Assembly: GCF_000972845.2 (NCBI RefSeq)
Contig: NC_040011.1
Location: 23,301,062-23,365,061 of the forward strand
Length of the DNA stretch: 64,000 bases
Direction: 5' to 3'
Source: Larimichthys crocea
Taxonomy: Eukaryota > Chordata > Actinopteri > Sciaenidae
The position numbers were made by a program, and so were the translations under genes. How positions within the stretch are numbered: the first letter of the stretch is position 1; each line of letters opens with the position of its first letter. A model generated the notes under the pieces. It did not search any database, was not told the origin of the DNA, and saw only the letters and a list, made by a program, of their open reading frames with translations. Of the stretch, positions 30,214 to 42,560 are shown one piece after another.

Positions 30214-30475
30214 CAAGTCAAGTCAAGTTAGACTTTATTGTCAATTGCTGCTATATGTACAGGACTTACACATAATTGAAATGGTGTTTCTCCCAATCCC
30301 TGGTGCAAACAGCAATAAACATGAATTATAAAAAAATATGAAATATAAAATCTAAAAAAATATAAGAGTTTGTAAAGTGGCTGGTGTCGTTTGGTTGTGC
30401 AGGGTAGTTGGTGGTGTGGGGTGGGGAGGGGTTAGTGTCCAGAGTTTTTTGGGGGGGTTTAGTATCTATCCTCAA
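30214..30475 (-). mobile_element. Retroelement 3'-end fragment
   Basis: Starts with tandem CAAGT words and GACTTTATTGTCAATT, then GAAATGGTGTTTCTCCC. This is the reverse-oriented tail of a repeat found dispersed in fish genomes, probably a LINE or LINE-mobilised element. A G-rich tract at 30417-30459 (several GGGG runs) follows. Family assignment is uncertain. Confidence 0.45.
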
Positions 30476-31029
30476 GTGTATATTTCTTGAGCAGATATGT
30501 GGTTGGTGTGTTACCCATACTTTTATAACTTGACTGTGATTTCAAGCATTTCTTCTCTGAATTCCATTTTTATGCAACAATAAACCACATTAACAACATT
30601 TAAAGTCTGAGTTCATGGAAGACCTCATCCTAATCATACTTTAATCACACAATAGAAAAAAAAGCTGGTCATGACTATTTGTAGCATTCACTGTGAATGT
30701 TTTGACACTGGCATTTGATATGTTGAAGGAACTTTTTTTTTTATCGTATTTGTGTATTTTTGTTATCCTTTGTGCTCAAAGGTATGTTCATAATTGACAT
30801 ACAGTATTTTGTTTTTGCCCACTTTCTATTGTACCTCCAAAGGTGGTGTGTTGAGTGTGCATCCTGCATCCTATGGGTGACTGTAACCTGTATTCAGAGG
30901 CTGTTCAGATCACCTCAGATACACTTTAGAGTCAAGTGTGAACAGGGCCTAAGAAATGTTTGTGGAAGCAGAAACTCCAATCTCCATTTTCCACAGAGAC
31001 TTTGAAAACAATAAGAGGGAAAAAAAGAA
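30476..31029. other. AT-rich spacer
   Basis: No gene or RNA recognised. Long T-runs occur near 30731-30742. Confidence 0.45.
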
Positions 31030-31480
31030 TAAACTTGAACACATCAGTCAACTTCATGTCCCATTTTTGCTTCCAGAGGATCGACAGTCTGTGTGCAGCG
31101 GCCATGGCACACCCCTCAGTGACCACATCCGCCATAAGCAGCCGGAGATGAAACGATATGGAGATTATCGGGACAAAAAGCCTCCCAGCTTGTCACAGGA
31201 TGCAGAGCGTATTGTACATCCACATGTATTGAACACAAACCTGTCACCGTCTGTGACAGCCCCATTCATCACACACAAAGCCAATCCTGTCAGCAGCACA
31301 ATGCGCTCTAGCTGTCCCTCCTCCCTCCCCCCTTCTAAGTGACAGCATTGAAATGAACATTAGGACACCCCGGGTATGTATTCAAATGATTTGTTTTTTC
31401 CACCTCCCACTGAAGCCAATTTCCAGAGGCTAATAAACCTGGGAATTATTTCATCTCAGAAAAAATGAATGGGCTTTCTC
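31030..31480. promoter_or_regulatory. Candidate conserved non-coding block
   Basis: GC-balanced DNA containing an unbroken but unrecognised plus-strand frame (30956-31342, 128 codons), followed by complex sequence with GGCTAATAAACC and GGAATTATTTC. The frame has no family motif and low-complexity serine/proline composition, so a non-coding element is favoured over an exon. Confidence 0.28.
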
Positions 31481-32450
31481 TCAATGAAACATCATGAGAT
31501 CCTGAGGGAGCTTTGCCACATGGAAGATGATGAATTTGTTATTTTGAATCCAAAAATGTATCACCAAAGAAATTTAGAATTTTTCTGAAACAAAAATTTC
31601 ATACCGGCAGAGCTGGTGAGAAAAAAAAAAAAAAGTATTTTCATCTGAGTTAAATGTTGATCGGTGGAGTCAGTGGAAGGAAGGTTCATTGCTCATGTCA
31701 GCCAGAGAAAAAAAGGAATCCTCAATGAGGCCAGTGTTTGAACTGTGCCGTCAGACTTGTTGACTTTTAAAGCAGAAGTGATGCGCACCTTTATAGATTT
31801 TATCATTTGTCAGTGTGGACTATGGTTTTTATGAAGCATAAAAATTTCCCATTAAGGTACAGACATATCTTGACTAACACTTTAAATCATAGGCTCTCTA
31901 TTGTTGCCTGTTATCACGCTTTTTGTTGTTGCAGCAATTTTGGCATAGTCAGTAGTCCTATCATGTCATACTGTAGGCTATTTTTAAAACACGTTGGCCT
32001 GCTTATGCCATTATTTGGCACATTACCTTATATTCCCAAAGTTTTTGAACACACAGCAAATATATTTATGTCATCTTGCTCCATAGCTAAGCTAATTACC
32101 CGGCCTTCTGACCTTCCACAATCATGAACATTATGGTTATGAATTAATTACATTTTTAGCTGTTTCATTGCTAGTATTCTTTTCTTTAGTTAGATAAACT
32201 TTGGTTCAAATAATGCATATTTTGTGGCCATGAGAATTGTCTGTAGTACCTCCCATTTGCAGTCTATGCCACAGCAATACAATCTGTCTTGCTGCCACGG
32301 CACGTGTGTGAGGTTTGGCGTAGGCTTCTCCACGTGTCTGTCTGCGTTCATATGTGCACTGTTTGCACATGTGTTTTTTTTTCTGTGTGTGTGTGTGTGT
32401 GTGTGTTCATGTGGGTTTGTGTGTGTCCTGAGTCAGCATAGTCTCAGTAA
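31481..32450. other. AT-rich spacer
   Basis: Contains A-runs near 31621-31634 and a (TG)n run at about 32384-32406. No gene recognised. Confidence 0.45.
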
Positions 32451-33110
32451 TTACCCATAGATCCAGAGGCAGAGGGGCTCTGCAGCACTGACAGGGGGAG
32501 CATCATTTCCCGAGTGTTCCCAGGGACCGCAGACTGCAATAACACCACTCAACAGGCCTATCAAGTTGATCCACATCACATTTTCACGCAATTGCAAACA
32601 CCTAACCTATTTAAGCTGTAAACAACAGCAGCAAGCTAATAAAACAACTCATTGCTGTGTGTGGATGTAATCCAATGAAGTGCCTTCTTAAATAATGTCT
32701 CTTGTACTGTACACAATATTGGGTAAAGAAATGTTGGTCCCAATATGTCTTTGATGAACATAATGAGACTTTCCAATAACAAATTCATAAAGAATGTATG
32801 AATTCAGGCAGAACTCGAGCCATTGCTGTCGACGAGGTCTGCTAAAATGTTCAGTTCACTTTGTGTCACTGTCCCATGAAGCTGAAATAGTCCAAAATTT
32901 CTCAACACCGGCCTTATCGATGGCGACTCACAAACCTCATCACGCAGGTTGATCTGACATCTTATTGACATTTAAACATCAGCCGCTGTTTGTCTTGAAG
33001 CTGTCACATCTACTGGGAAGTGACAGACATTGAGGGTCTCTCAGATGAATGGCATTTCACTGGCTAACGTCTGGCCATGTTATTACTTGTATTGTGAAGT
33101 TATTGTATGG
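32451..33110. promoter_or_regulatory. Candidate conserved non-coding block
   Basis: Two patches of complex sequence (32451-32660 and 32800-33080). They carry GTAATTACC-type (32447), CACACCTAACCTATTTAAG-like and TTATCGATGGC motifs and TGACAG/TGACAT MEIS-like words at 33021-33028 and 32956. No protein frame. Conservation untested. Confidence 0.3.
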
Positions 33111-33420
33111 CATTAGGGTTAATCTTGTTTTCATCTGTCTTCTATGGTTTTCAATGTGAGCAACACTTACAGAAACTCATCATACTGTAGAAAATACTGT
33201 AATACTCTAGACTTTGGTGATATAATGGATCTACATTTTCTTAAGTAAAGCAAACGCCCAGAGAATATTACTTTTGTTCTTAGCATGCTAGTTAGCCGGA
33301 TGCAATGTGGTAGGAGTGTAAGCTATACAAAAAAAGCTTTGTCTTTATAACCCACATGACTATGTATAATTTTTCAATTGTTCAAACAAAGAAGCGATGA
33401 ATTCTAGTTTAACCTTCAAA
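33111..33420. other. Spacer
   Basis: AT-rich DNA with no supported feature, ending at the start of a MITE-like repeat. Confidence 0.4.
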
Positions 33421-33422
33421 GA

Positions 33423-33745
33423 ACCAGTGTGAAGGATTTAATGGCATCTATTGACGTAGTTGCTGATTACAAAGAACACTCTCTCTTTCCAAGTGGGAAG
33501 GAGTAACTAAGGTGTCCACAAAACATTTGGAAAAAATGCAAAACGCTCTCTAGAGCAAGTGTTTAGTTTGTCTATTCTGGGCTACTGTAGAAACAGGGCG
33601 GTTCAACATGGTGGACACTATGGAAGAGGTCCTGTGGCGTCTGTAAATGTAATGTTCTTTCTAATGTTACAACTATCTTTTCATTCTAAACTAATGAAAA
33701 GATAGTTCTAAATATTCTATTCCACCCCTGCCATATTCTGTTTTT
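33423..33745 (+). mobile_element. Decayed MITE-like repeat, forward copy
   Basis: Begins ACCAGTGTGAAGGATTTAAT and contains the characteristic block at 33561-33588. It resembles a non-autonomous DNA element dispersed in fish genomes whose ends read GTGTG-AGGATTTAGTGG. It codes for nothing. A reverse-oriented partial copy lies about 0.9 kb away. Confidence 0.65.
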
Positions 33746-34029
33746 GCCAAATCTTTGCAAAATGTACATTTAACGTAACTGCAAAATTTCAGTTGATAGC
33801 AACTAAAGTATTATTAAAATGTATTGTTATAAATTGCATCTTATAAAGTGTATTAATAGTTTAAGGATTTAAACATGTTTGTCTTTTTAATTTCCATCAT
33901 TTATGAACTAAAAGCTACAAACTAGAAAATCAATCAAGTTTAGAAGCTTCAGCCTGGGCTCACCTGGTTGGTTTGTTTCATAAAGAAAACAAAAACAGGC
34001 ACTCTTTATATTTTCTTGTACGCTGGTCA

Positions 34030-34335
34030 CAAACATATCCAATAAGCCATTTGAGTGAGCTCATTTGGAAGTCAGTGCACTTTTCCCTGGTGAATACACC
34101 CCCTGCCCTTCCCCCTTGCGCTTTTATTTTTAATTAACCTCTCAAAGATACTCTGTTGTTGCTTCCTGTGTCTGTGCCAGCGAGGTTAATGATTTCACCA
34201 GTCCAGGGAGACACTGTAGAGGACAGATCAATGCACCTCAATTCCCTGTGCCTCATGTTCAGTCTCACTTGCCGGACCACAGTGAAAAGGAGCAGGGGCC
34301 GATACTGATTGTGTAGCAGTGGATACCTTCCCTCT
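34030..34335. promoter_or_regulatory. Candidate conserved non-coding block between the two MITE copies
   Basis: GC-balanced DNA with TTTTTAATTAACC near 34127, GGTTAATGATTTCACC near 34184 and GATCAATGCACC near 34226. The frames resemble no protein family. Confidence 0.27.
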
Positions 34336-34629
34336 GACACGTGTGCAGCACTCTGCATGTCAACAAACAGACAAGCACACAAACGTGTATGTGGCTAATG
34401 TAAGACACGCACACACACACATCCAAAAATTTTAAATAGGCTCTGCATCTAAACACCAGCATCACCATGATGTGTTATATGATGTGGACATATTCGGAAT
34501 CTAAACTAAACTCAAACAACTACAATCCAGCAAAGGCTATGGTTTTATCTGAGTATAATAATCTGAAAATAAGAATTGTTATGTTTATATTCGTTACCTT
34601 AGAATAAGTCTGCTATGTTGCACTAGCAT

Positions 34630-34780
34630 GTTTTTACAGTAGCCCAGAACAGACAAACTAAACTCTGCAAACTAACCTCTAAATAGGGTGTTTTGCATTT
34701 TTCCCATTTCCTGGTTACCATGGAGGGGGTTGCAATCATTTACAGCTAGATTCCACTAAATCCTACTAACTGGACCTTTA
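34630..34780 (-). mobile_element. Decayed MITE-like repeat, reverse partial copy
   Basis: The block at 34636-34663 is the reverse complement of 33561-33588 with 27 of 28 bases identical, and flanking sequence down to the CTACTAACTGG end is also related. It is truncated relative to the forward copy. Confidence 0.65.
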
Positions 34781-36540
34781 AAGGTGCACAATGACAAATC
34801 TCAAAATGTAGGTCACTAAAGAAATAAAAATTACCATAAATAACATTTGTTTGTTTATCTTCAGAAATAATTCTAGGACTTAAAACATGACACATTCTAC
34901 TAAAACCAGTCTTTTACAACTAAACAACATTTAAAGTGATAGTCATCAAACTGAAGAAGCAATAGTCCAAACTTTAAAGTGTTTCCATCCAGAATTGGTT
35001 TGTCGCTATTTAAGAAAAAGTCAAAATCCTGAAGCAACTTCACATTATTCTGTTGGAGATGTCCTTCCTCTTGTAATAATAGAGCAATAGTCATATAACA
35101 TTCTTCTGTAATGTTTTTGAAAATCAAATGCATTTATTGTTAACTACTCTGAAGTGATGCTGTAGCTTAAATTATCAGTATTTAAAGGCAGTGAAATAAA
35201 TTACATTATTTATAATAAATTAAACTAAGTTACAATTATTGTTTTTATTATCATATAAAATGTTCTCCTCCTATGAATTTTGATTGATTTTGTTGATCAC
35301 GACTCAATTTGACACATAACTCTGTCCAATCAGATGTGATTTGGAACAACCAGGTAACCCCAGCAATCATATAAACCATATTTGCCCATAGGTCATTGTT
35401 TGCATTTCCAAAACAATGAATGACAACACGCTCTCTACAGCTCAGTGTTACACTCAGTTTTGATGGATTGGATTCAGTTTGCTCTGATAATTATATATGG
35501 CTTACAAATACATCACAGAGCTTAAGATGCATGTTTCACCTTTAAGTTATTCATCCAATAGTCACCCAACAACACATGCTAAATATATTAATACATCACC
35601 TTCTGCGTGCACAGTGTTCTGGAGAATTGAAGTGATTTTCAGCATTTCATTAGTGTCTTCAACTTCTGCAAGCTCAACTGTTAAAAACTGGATTTGAATG
35701 AAGTTCATACAGACTGTGTATGTGGATGTAAACATACCACTTGTGCCATTAAGACAATCCCAACATTGGGTGTTTGTGAAAATCTGGTGAATAAAAAGGT
35801 GCAATGAGTTCCAGTGTTCCACCCAATGTGATAATCAGTTATAAGCAAATTAGAAGCACGTTTACATTTGAAATAAACGCCTCTTTAAATCCTCTGTAAC
35901 CCTTTAATGAAGACAACAGAAAACTGCCTCTAATTAATTGTGAATCTGTCAATACTGAGTCCAAAAGTGTGAAGTTGCATTTACTCATTTACACATTCAG
36001 TGAAAGATCATTGACTTTGTGTCAGCGTGGATGTTTATGTTAAAATATTGATCCAAAGGTAATACTGACCAAACACAGCATTAAAAAGTCACATTGACAT
36101 TGAATTGAGCTGCTTTTTCTCAAGTGCTTTAGTAAAATATGACAAGGTTCAAATCCATGAGGAGGAATAACACTTCACATCTTAATGTATTTTTCCACAG
36201 TTTGGTTTTTGAAGGAACTTCAGTTTTTCATACATACCCCGAGTCTGCAGCTCCATGCGGGATACAACATTGAAGGTTTTATTTTTTGTACTTATTAGTT
36301 CCGTATTTTTCTTGGTCCTTGGTTCAGATATGAGCTGGTTGGCTAGATCTAAGTGTGTGGAGTCCACATGTTCACCAATAGTTTATGTTTAGCACTTTCT
36401 GCTACCTTCCCCGCCACATTTACATGCATGAATAAAACATGTGAATTAAAAGCATGAGAGAACTAAGAAATGTTATGCCTCAGTATCTCCAAATAACCAA
36501 ACACATATGGAAAGCAACAATTTCAAGCCCAGAAAATACT
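34781..36540. other. AT-rich desert segment
   Basis: Low-GC DNA with no gene, RNA or identifiable repeat. The frames at 34900-35133 and 35562-35822 (minus) resemble nothing known. Confidence 0.5.
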
Positions 36541-37450
36541 GCATCTCGGCTGTATCTCCCTTTTGGACGCAAATAACTAAATGCTATGAAACAGCATATG
36601 ATAGAGCTGTTCAAGCACCAGAACTAACTTGGCCTGCTGACAAGAGGACGTTGGCTTCCTGTTGAGTTCATCTCAGCACGTCTCCAGGACTATCTGAGAA
36701 ACACTTAGTCTTCCACTCACAATAACCCCATCCTTCTCTCGACTCCCTCCCTCCTTCTCTCTGCCTTGATATGTAACAGAACTCAGAGGGAAGATGGAGT
36801 AGACATACATAATCAGAGACGGGTCTTTCCCCCCCCATTGTGTCTCCATCAAACCAGGCAAGACCATCACCGATATCCCCAGCTCGTGAACGCCTTTGAA
36901 ACATCAAAACTGACCGAACGCAGGGAGCCGGGACATTAAAGCCAGCAAATTCACAGTGCTGCAGGTATGCGGCATATTGGCCTGAGCTCTGAACCGACCC
37001 CACGCTGTGCTCCGTTCACATTTGGATGTCTCTATCTGTGGAAAATTCACCCCTTCCCCACCTCGACCTCCTATCCCCACTCCCCCGCCTCCCACTAGTG
37101 CAGAGCTGGCAGCCAGGATGCATCAATCACTGCACGCCAGGGGGATGACATCATGGCACATTGGCAGGGCTATCTAAGTAGGGATAGGGAGTTTTTTGGA
37201 GGGCTAACAGAGATAAATAGAACTCCTCTTGGTTCCATCCTTCTCCGTGAGAACCTCGTCTTTATCAAGGCTCGAGGACGGCGAGCCTGACTCGTGTCCT
37301 CAGCTTTTGGCCACGCTCTCCTCTTTTCTTCCCCACATTTGGCCGCCTGTCATTTGTTTTCATCAGCCACAAACTTTGTTGTCACACTTGCCCTGCATCT
37401 CGTGCTTGTGTCACGAGTCTGAATAAAGTTTAATGACGCGAGAGTGCAGC
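36541..37450. promoter_or_regulatory. Candidate regulatory block
   Basis: GC-balanced, mostly unique DNA. The patch 37095-37250 includes GCATCAATCACTGCACG (PBX-like ATCAATCA at 37121-37128), GATGACATCATGG and GCTATCTAAG. A C-rich stretch on the plus strand at 37050-37095 could form G4 on the minus strand. No coding family was recognised. Confidence 0.3.
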
Positions 37451-38030
37451 TGATTTCTGCTGTGTGTAACATGATCTCGGAAGACCCACCAAGATGATCA
37501 ATAAATCCTCAGTCAAAATAGTCTTCAAACGTTACCCATCGTCAACACACACTTCCAATCTCGTGCTCGACATTACAGTTCAGTTTCAAGATTTTGATTT
37601 ATTGAGGAAGAGTAATAATAGGAAATTTAGTGTTTGCTGCAGCAGAGGCTGTAGAGAAATGCATAAACAATTGCCAGTTTGTGTCACAGACCAGCTGGAA
37701 TTATATTGATGTCGAAGAGAACAGCCAGCAGTATTATCAACTGCTTGGATGTGAGTGAAGACTTATTGCAATAAACATAAAGGGTGAAATGTGCAAAATT
37801 GTGAAACACGCTATTGTGAAACATCAAGCTTTAGTGTCAACCTGAACTACACGATAAAAACACTGGCATGGGCATTTGCCAGTATTCCAGGTTATTGTTT
37901 TACTATATATTACTTTATTTTGTTGATTCTTCGGACAATCTGTAGTTGAGCTTAGGAGCAGGCGTATGAACAAATTTTAATCTAGCTAATCCAACATAAT
38001 TCTATAACACACCTTCTCCTGAGCACTCTT
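37451..38030. other. Spacer
   Basis: AT-rich; nothing recognised. Confidence 0.45.
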
Positions 38031-38420
38031 ACAAGAGCATGACTGACAGAGGAGAAACTGACATGGGAGAGAAAATCTGGTTCTGCTTTCGCCCCTCGTC
38101 TCTCTTTTGGCCTGTGAGAGCCAATAAATCCCACATCCAGAGCTATGAGATTGACAGAGCTGAGCGCCGTTTGATGTTCAGATGTCTGAGAATGGCCTCT
38201 GCACATTCCAGGGGCCAAATGCAGTTTGGCTGTCATCAGCAGGCCTACTTTTGGACATCGGTGGCATGCATGTCAATTATCCATGCCTTTGAGAATTATG
38301 TGGCTAAGATAATGCTTATCTTTCCACCTTTTCACCTGTGCTCTAACGCTGTAAGGATGCACTATCAACATAGTGAAGATACCATACAGGATGCCTCTAT
38401 CTTGCATTTATGAGATAAAT
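38031..38420. promoter_or_regulatory. Candidate conserved non-coding block
   Basis: GC-balanced sequence with an open but unrecognised frame of 124 codons (38039-38413, plus strand). It contains GAGCCAATAAATCCC near 38118, CCATAATTGACATG-type homeodomain words on the minus strand near 38271-38284, and GTCATCAGCAGGCC. The frame has no domain I recognise; a regulatory element is preferred. Confidence 0.27.
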
Positions 38421-39890
38421 CTGTAAGAAAAACAAAACTGTGCAGCCTCGCATTACAAGCATGATATGTTAAAAAAATTGAAACTGAAATAATTAATGCT
38501 AAAAATACACTGTGTGTTGTTAATGTTAATGCAAAAGTGATACATTTTGGCAAAATGCTTACATTGCAGAGGTTAAACAAAACACAGCGAGGAATTCTTT
38601 AATTAGGAAAAACAATAAAAAAAAGATAAATCCTTACATAATAACCTTTAAGGGCAACATTAAAACATATACAATTTAATGTTTGATAAAGGGTACAAAA
38701 TGAATCTGCAACCATTGTACGAGAAGTCATGCTGCAACTATTTAAACAATCTGGGCTCTTAAAAGAATATTATGTTCTTATGTCCAGTAAAAAATAGAAA
38801 AGACGTTATGTCCTCCAAAATGGGAACTTTAATTCTCTGCTCTCAACTTCTTGTCCAAGCTGGACAGCACTCAGGATAATAAATTACCCTCTCAAGTACA
38901 CCGTTGAGGTTTTAAGCGCAGGGATGAGGCCAAGGGAAAAAGGAAAATTGTGTGACCCGGCGACCTACAAACTCTTAACCCCTGGCCTAAGTCCTGGGCG
39001 CCTCCCTGAGAGCTCTCAAAAAGGACTGAGTCAAACATCACATTTGGACTTTGTCTCTGTGACCTTTACACGCGCTGTCACTCCAGGTGCTCCGCTATTC
39101 CCCTTCATTTCAATGCACCTGGGGGAGAGAAAGAGGGAGAGAAAGGGGTGGTGGGGTGAGATGAGAGCTACCGAGGATGGATAGTCTTGGTGATTAAAAT
39201 TAAACACACCCCCCAGGAATTTCTTGCTGATTCTCATTATTTCTGCATTATTTTTTTTCCTCCCTTCCTTCCTCTCGACTCTCCTCTGCATAGACCAAAG
39301 ACAGGAGAGGTAGTGAACGAGTGAGAGACATGTTGACAAGAGGGTGCTAAGTGGATTTGAGTTATGGGCAGTTGGGCGATGTGTTTGTTTAACCATCTGG
39401 TAGCAACTCCCTCTGTTTTGTGATGGAGTGCCTGCAGAGGGAAGGAGTCCAGTCCCAATATGGATGCAGATATAGACACACACTGTTGATTTGACAGGGT
39501 CAAGCTAAAGGAAAGCAGGAGGACTGAGTGATGCACTTCTGATGAGTTCATTTCCCAAATATTGCACGATAATTAGTTAAAAATGATCTTAATCATTATT
39601 TTGATGGCATTAAAAGGAAATTAATTCTTCAGTATGCCTTCAATTTAAAGTTGCTGCATTAATTCAAACTATAATTCAACAACAAGACTATGTTTACATT
39701 TGAGCTTTGTGCCAGAGTGTTTTCTCCATAATTCCTCAAATGTTTGACATATTGTTTTGGGAGAAAAGTATTAATTAAAGGTTATACTTAAATGAAAATA
39801 TAAGACTAATACATCATCAGAATGAGATCATCAGAGTTCCTCCGGGAAGATGTCAACACAAAGCCCCCGTTTGACCAAAGAGGCATACAG
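38421..39890. other. Mixed desert segment
   Basis: AT-rich DNA flanks a GC-balanced patch at 38870-39200, whose minus-strand frame (39031-39483) is unrecognised. A purine-rich stretch lies at 39121-39155 and a T/C-rich stretch at 39249-39275. No gene is supported. Confidence 0.4.
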
Positions 39891-39893
39891 TAC

Positions 39894-39952
<59 letters not shown>
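39894..39952. repeat. Compound (TA)n(GA)n microsatellite
   Basis: A TA run up to about 39914 passes into a perfect GA run ending at 39952. The homopurine-homopyrimidine half is H-DNA-prone. Confidence 0.96.
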
Positions 39953-39955
<3 letters not shown>

Positions 39956-40140
39956 GCACACACACTCAAATACAATGTTATCTGTACATACACCCACCAG
40001 CAGGCTTTTGTCTCTAACACTGTGTCAAATAACATGCCAGTTCCCAGTTATCATTTTCTGTAGTTTCTCCTCATTGAATCTGGTGTGTAGTGAGGACTTT
40101 GTGCAGTTGGACCTCTCCTCGTGTGCAAGGCATTGTTCAT

Positions 40141-40330
40141 CTTCACCAATTACACGTGAGGTGGCAGTAACCAAATTAGGCGCCTCTTATTGAAGCAGTG
40201 ACATGGAGTTCTGAAGTAATTACACCGGCTTTTAATAACGCGCCCGATAAATTCACTTTTTAATCTCAGCATCCTGAATTATTAAGCAGCTGTTTCCCTC
40301 TTCTCCTCTCAGAGGCTGACTGCCCAGTGC
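40141..40330. promoter_or_regulatory. Strong candidate enhancer block
   Basis: Compact, complex sequence with CACGTG (40153-40158), the palindromic homeodomain site GTAATTAC (40216-40223), TTTTAATAACGCG near 40230-40242 and CAGCTG (40287-40292). There is no open frame. The density of developmental factor sites in 140 bp is the best in the desert. Confidence 0.38.
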
Positions 40331-42560
40331 TAGTAGACAGGCATGAGATGTTTTCTGATATAAGGCTCACCCAAGAATGTTAATAACACAATGAATTTAA
40401 ATCTTCCAATACATGAAGAGCAGTCCTCAAAATGTAAGGTTCTGCAATTTCTCACAACTCCACATGATATAAATCGAGTGGCAGCACTATCAGTTTTATC
40501 AGGGTGAGTACATTTTGGATAATTGCTGATAGGACATAATTGAATGGAAATTCCTCCTTTTATTGCAGAAAAAGAAAAAACTATTTCTAATGGTGATAAT
40601 GGTGTTTGTTGCAACAAAACACATTAATAGTATATGAGACTGACATGTTTAAAACATGTCCTGAACTAAAGACACATCTTTCACCAACTGTGTTAAAGTC
40701 AAATACGACCTTCTCAAGTGAGAAATGTTACAGATGTGTTAAAAGAAATATACTATAAACTACTGATTATAGCATCTCATTGGCTGAGTCTGACATGTTT
40801 TACAAGTGATCCAGATAGCTAACCTTTATGGTGTGACTTTATGTGGGTCAAGATGCCTAACTCGTGTGAATACTGGTGCTGTAGGTTTTTACAGAGGATG
40901 ATAATGTATGCACTATGGCATCAAGAAAGTTAATGGTGTATAATTTGTAGTACATTGATAGAGCTGCATTTGTCTGTGCTGTAGCAGTTGCTAACTACTC
41001 AGACCTACAACAGAATAGAACATGTGTGCTTGAAAAATAGATGTACTGTGTCTATCACTGATCTTCATTGTGGTCCTTTGGTTTTGCTCACTGAAGTTTT
41101 TCTCCGCAGGAAGTCCAGGACTCACTTTATTACTCGGCTTAAATTATGTTTTTTTAGCATGTTTTTCTGCTACGCTTCAGTCAGTCAGAGTAAAGTCATA
41201 GACAGTAAAAGACCTATAAACGCCAGCCAATTGAATGTGCTTTGTTCCAAAGGAAAATTAAAACAGGCCAGAGAACAGAACTAGAAATTCATCCCCTTTC
41301 ACTTTCCAGCAACACTACAGTGACACAAAAGCTAATAAAACTCTATCATGTCTACAGAGAGAGCAGCAGCATTTAGTTAGTGTTGGCAATCACAGATCAT
41401 CGACCCTCAGTAAAGTTTGGATCGATGAAAGTCATTCTCTAACGGGGGCAGATGGAAGTTGAAAATCCTGATTTCTGTTTTAGCACCTCATTCTGTTTTT
41501 CACCTCCTCCATCTTGGAGAAATGTCAGGAGAACAATAAATGTATAAAAGGTCAGCGGCGTACTAACAGACCCTTCCAAGCTTTCATTACATTTGCTGTT
41601 GGCTATAGCAGAGGCGGTTGGGCAACGGTGCTGACATTTGGTTTGTTTTTACACCATGTTGAGTCTCACACAGTTGTAGCTCCTAATAATGTCAGAGGGA
41701 AAGATCTCGGGGCAGCTTGGTTCTGTTTATTGCTACTGTGCAGGGACAGAAATAGCATTATGACTCATATCACAAGACTACCATTGACAACACAATCGAT
41801 ACATAAGGTAGTGCTTTTAAAGTCTGAGAGAATGTCTTTTTTTTTCAATTTCATTTACTTTTCATGCGCATGATGATTGGTGCACTGATGTTGAAATATG
41901 TAGTGTTTCTGTGTACCTACATATAAAGTGGCATTCATGCTCCCAGACTTGGCAGCTTTATTCAGGGATATGTGTATTCGGCATTCCATCGTTTTGGTGG
42001 TCTGATTGTCTTTGTTCTGTAAAGTGTAGAGACAGAAGGTGCTGAGAAGCTGGTGCTGCACAACATCAGTGACAAAATCGATTGGGAATTTGGACACTTT
42101 TGTAGCAGGAAACACATTTAAAAATCACATGCATGCCTACACACAAAAACATCCATGTGGTGAACAGAGAAAAAAGGTCTCCTGTAATTTATCACTCCTA
42201 CTGTGACCATATGAAGACATCAATCCCACCGAGGCTGAGCTCCACACTCGATCAGCAGTTATGTGATGTTTAAAAAGAAAGAAAGAAAGACAGCTAAGAA
42301 CCATAATGACAGATTAGATGATGTACATGTCCATCCTTTTGAGCTCGTCACACTCCATAAATTAAGCTAAAGTTATGTTTTCACATGCAAACCCTCCACT
42401 TACCCACTGTTTTTCTTTGGTCTATTTCCACAGCACCCTGAAAGTAGAAGAAGGAATCAGGCACAAAGAATTTCCCACTTGAACACATGTAATTCAGATC
42501 TAAGACAATCTTTGTGCCTTGCTTTACCAGCTGATCAAGTGACAGCATCAAACCACAGCA
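40331..42560. other. Desert segment, nothing recognised
   Basis: Mostly AT-rich, with a slightly more complex patch at 41350-41480 and a GAAA run near 42275-42290. Frames at 41514-41873 (plus) and 41855-42115 (minus) resemble no known protein. Confidence 0.42.
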
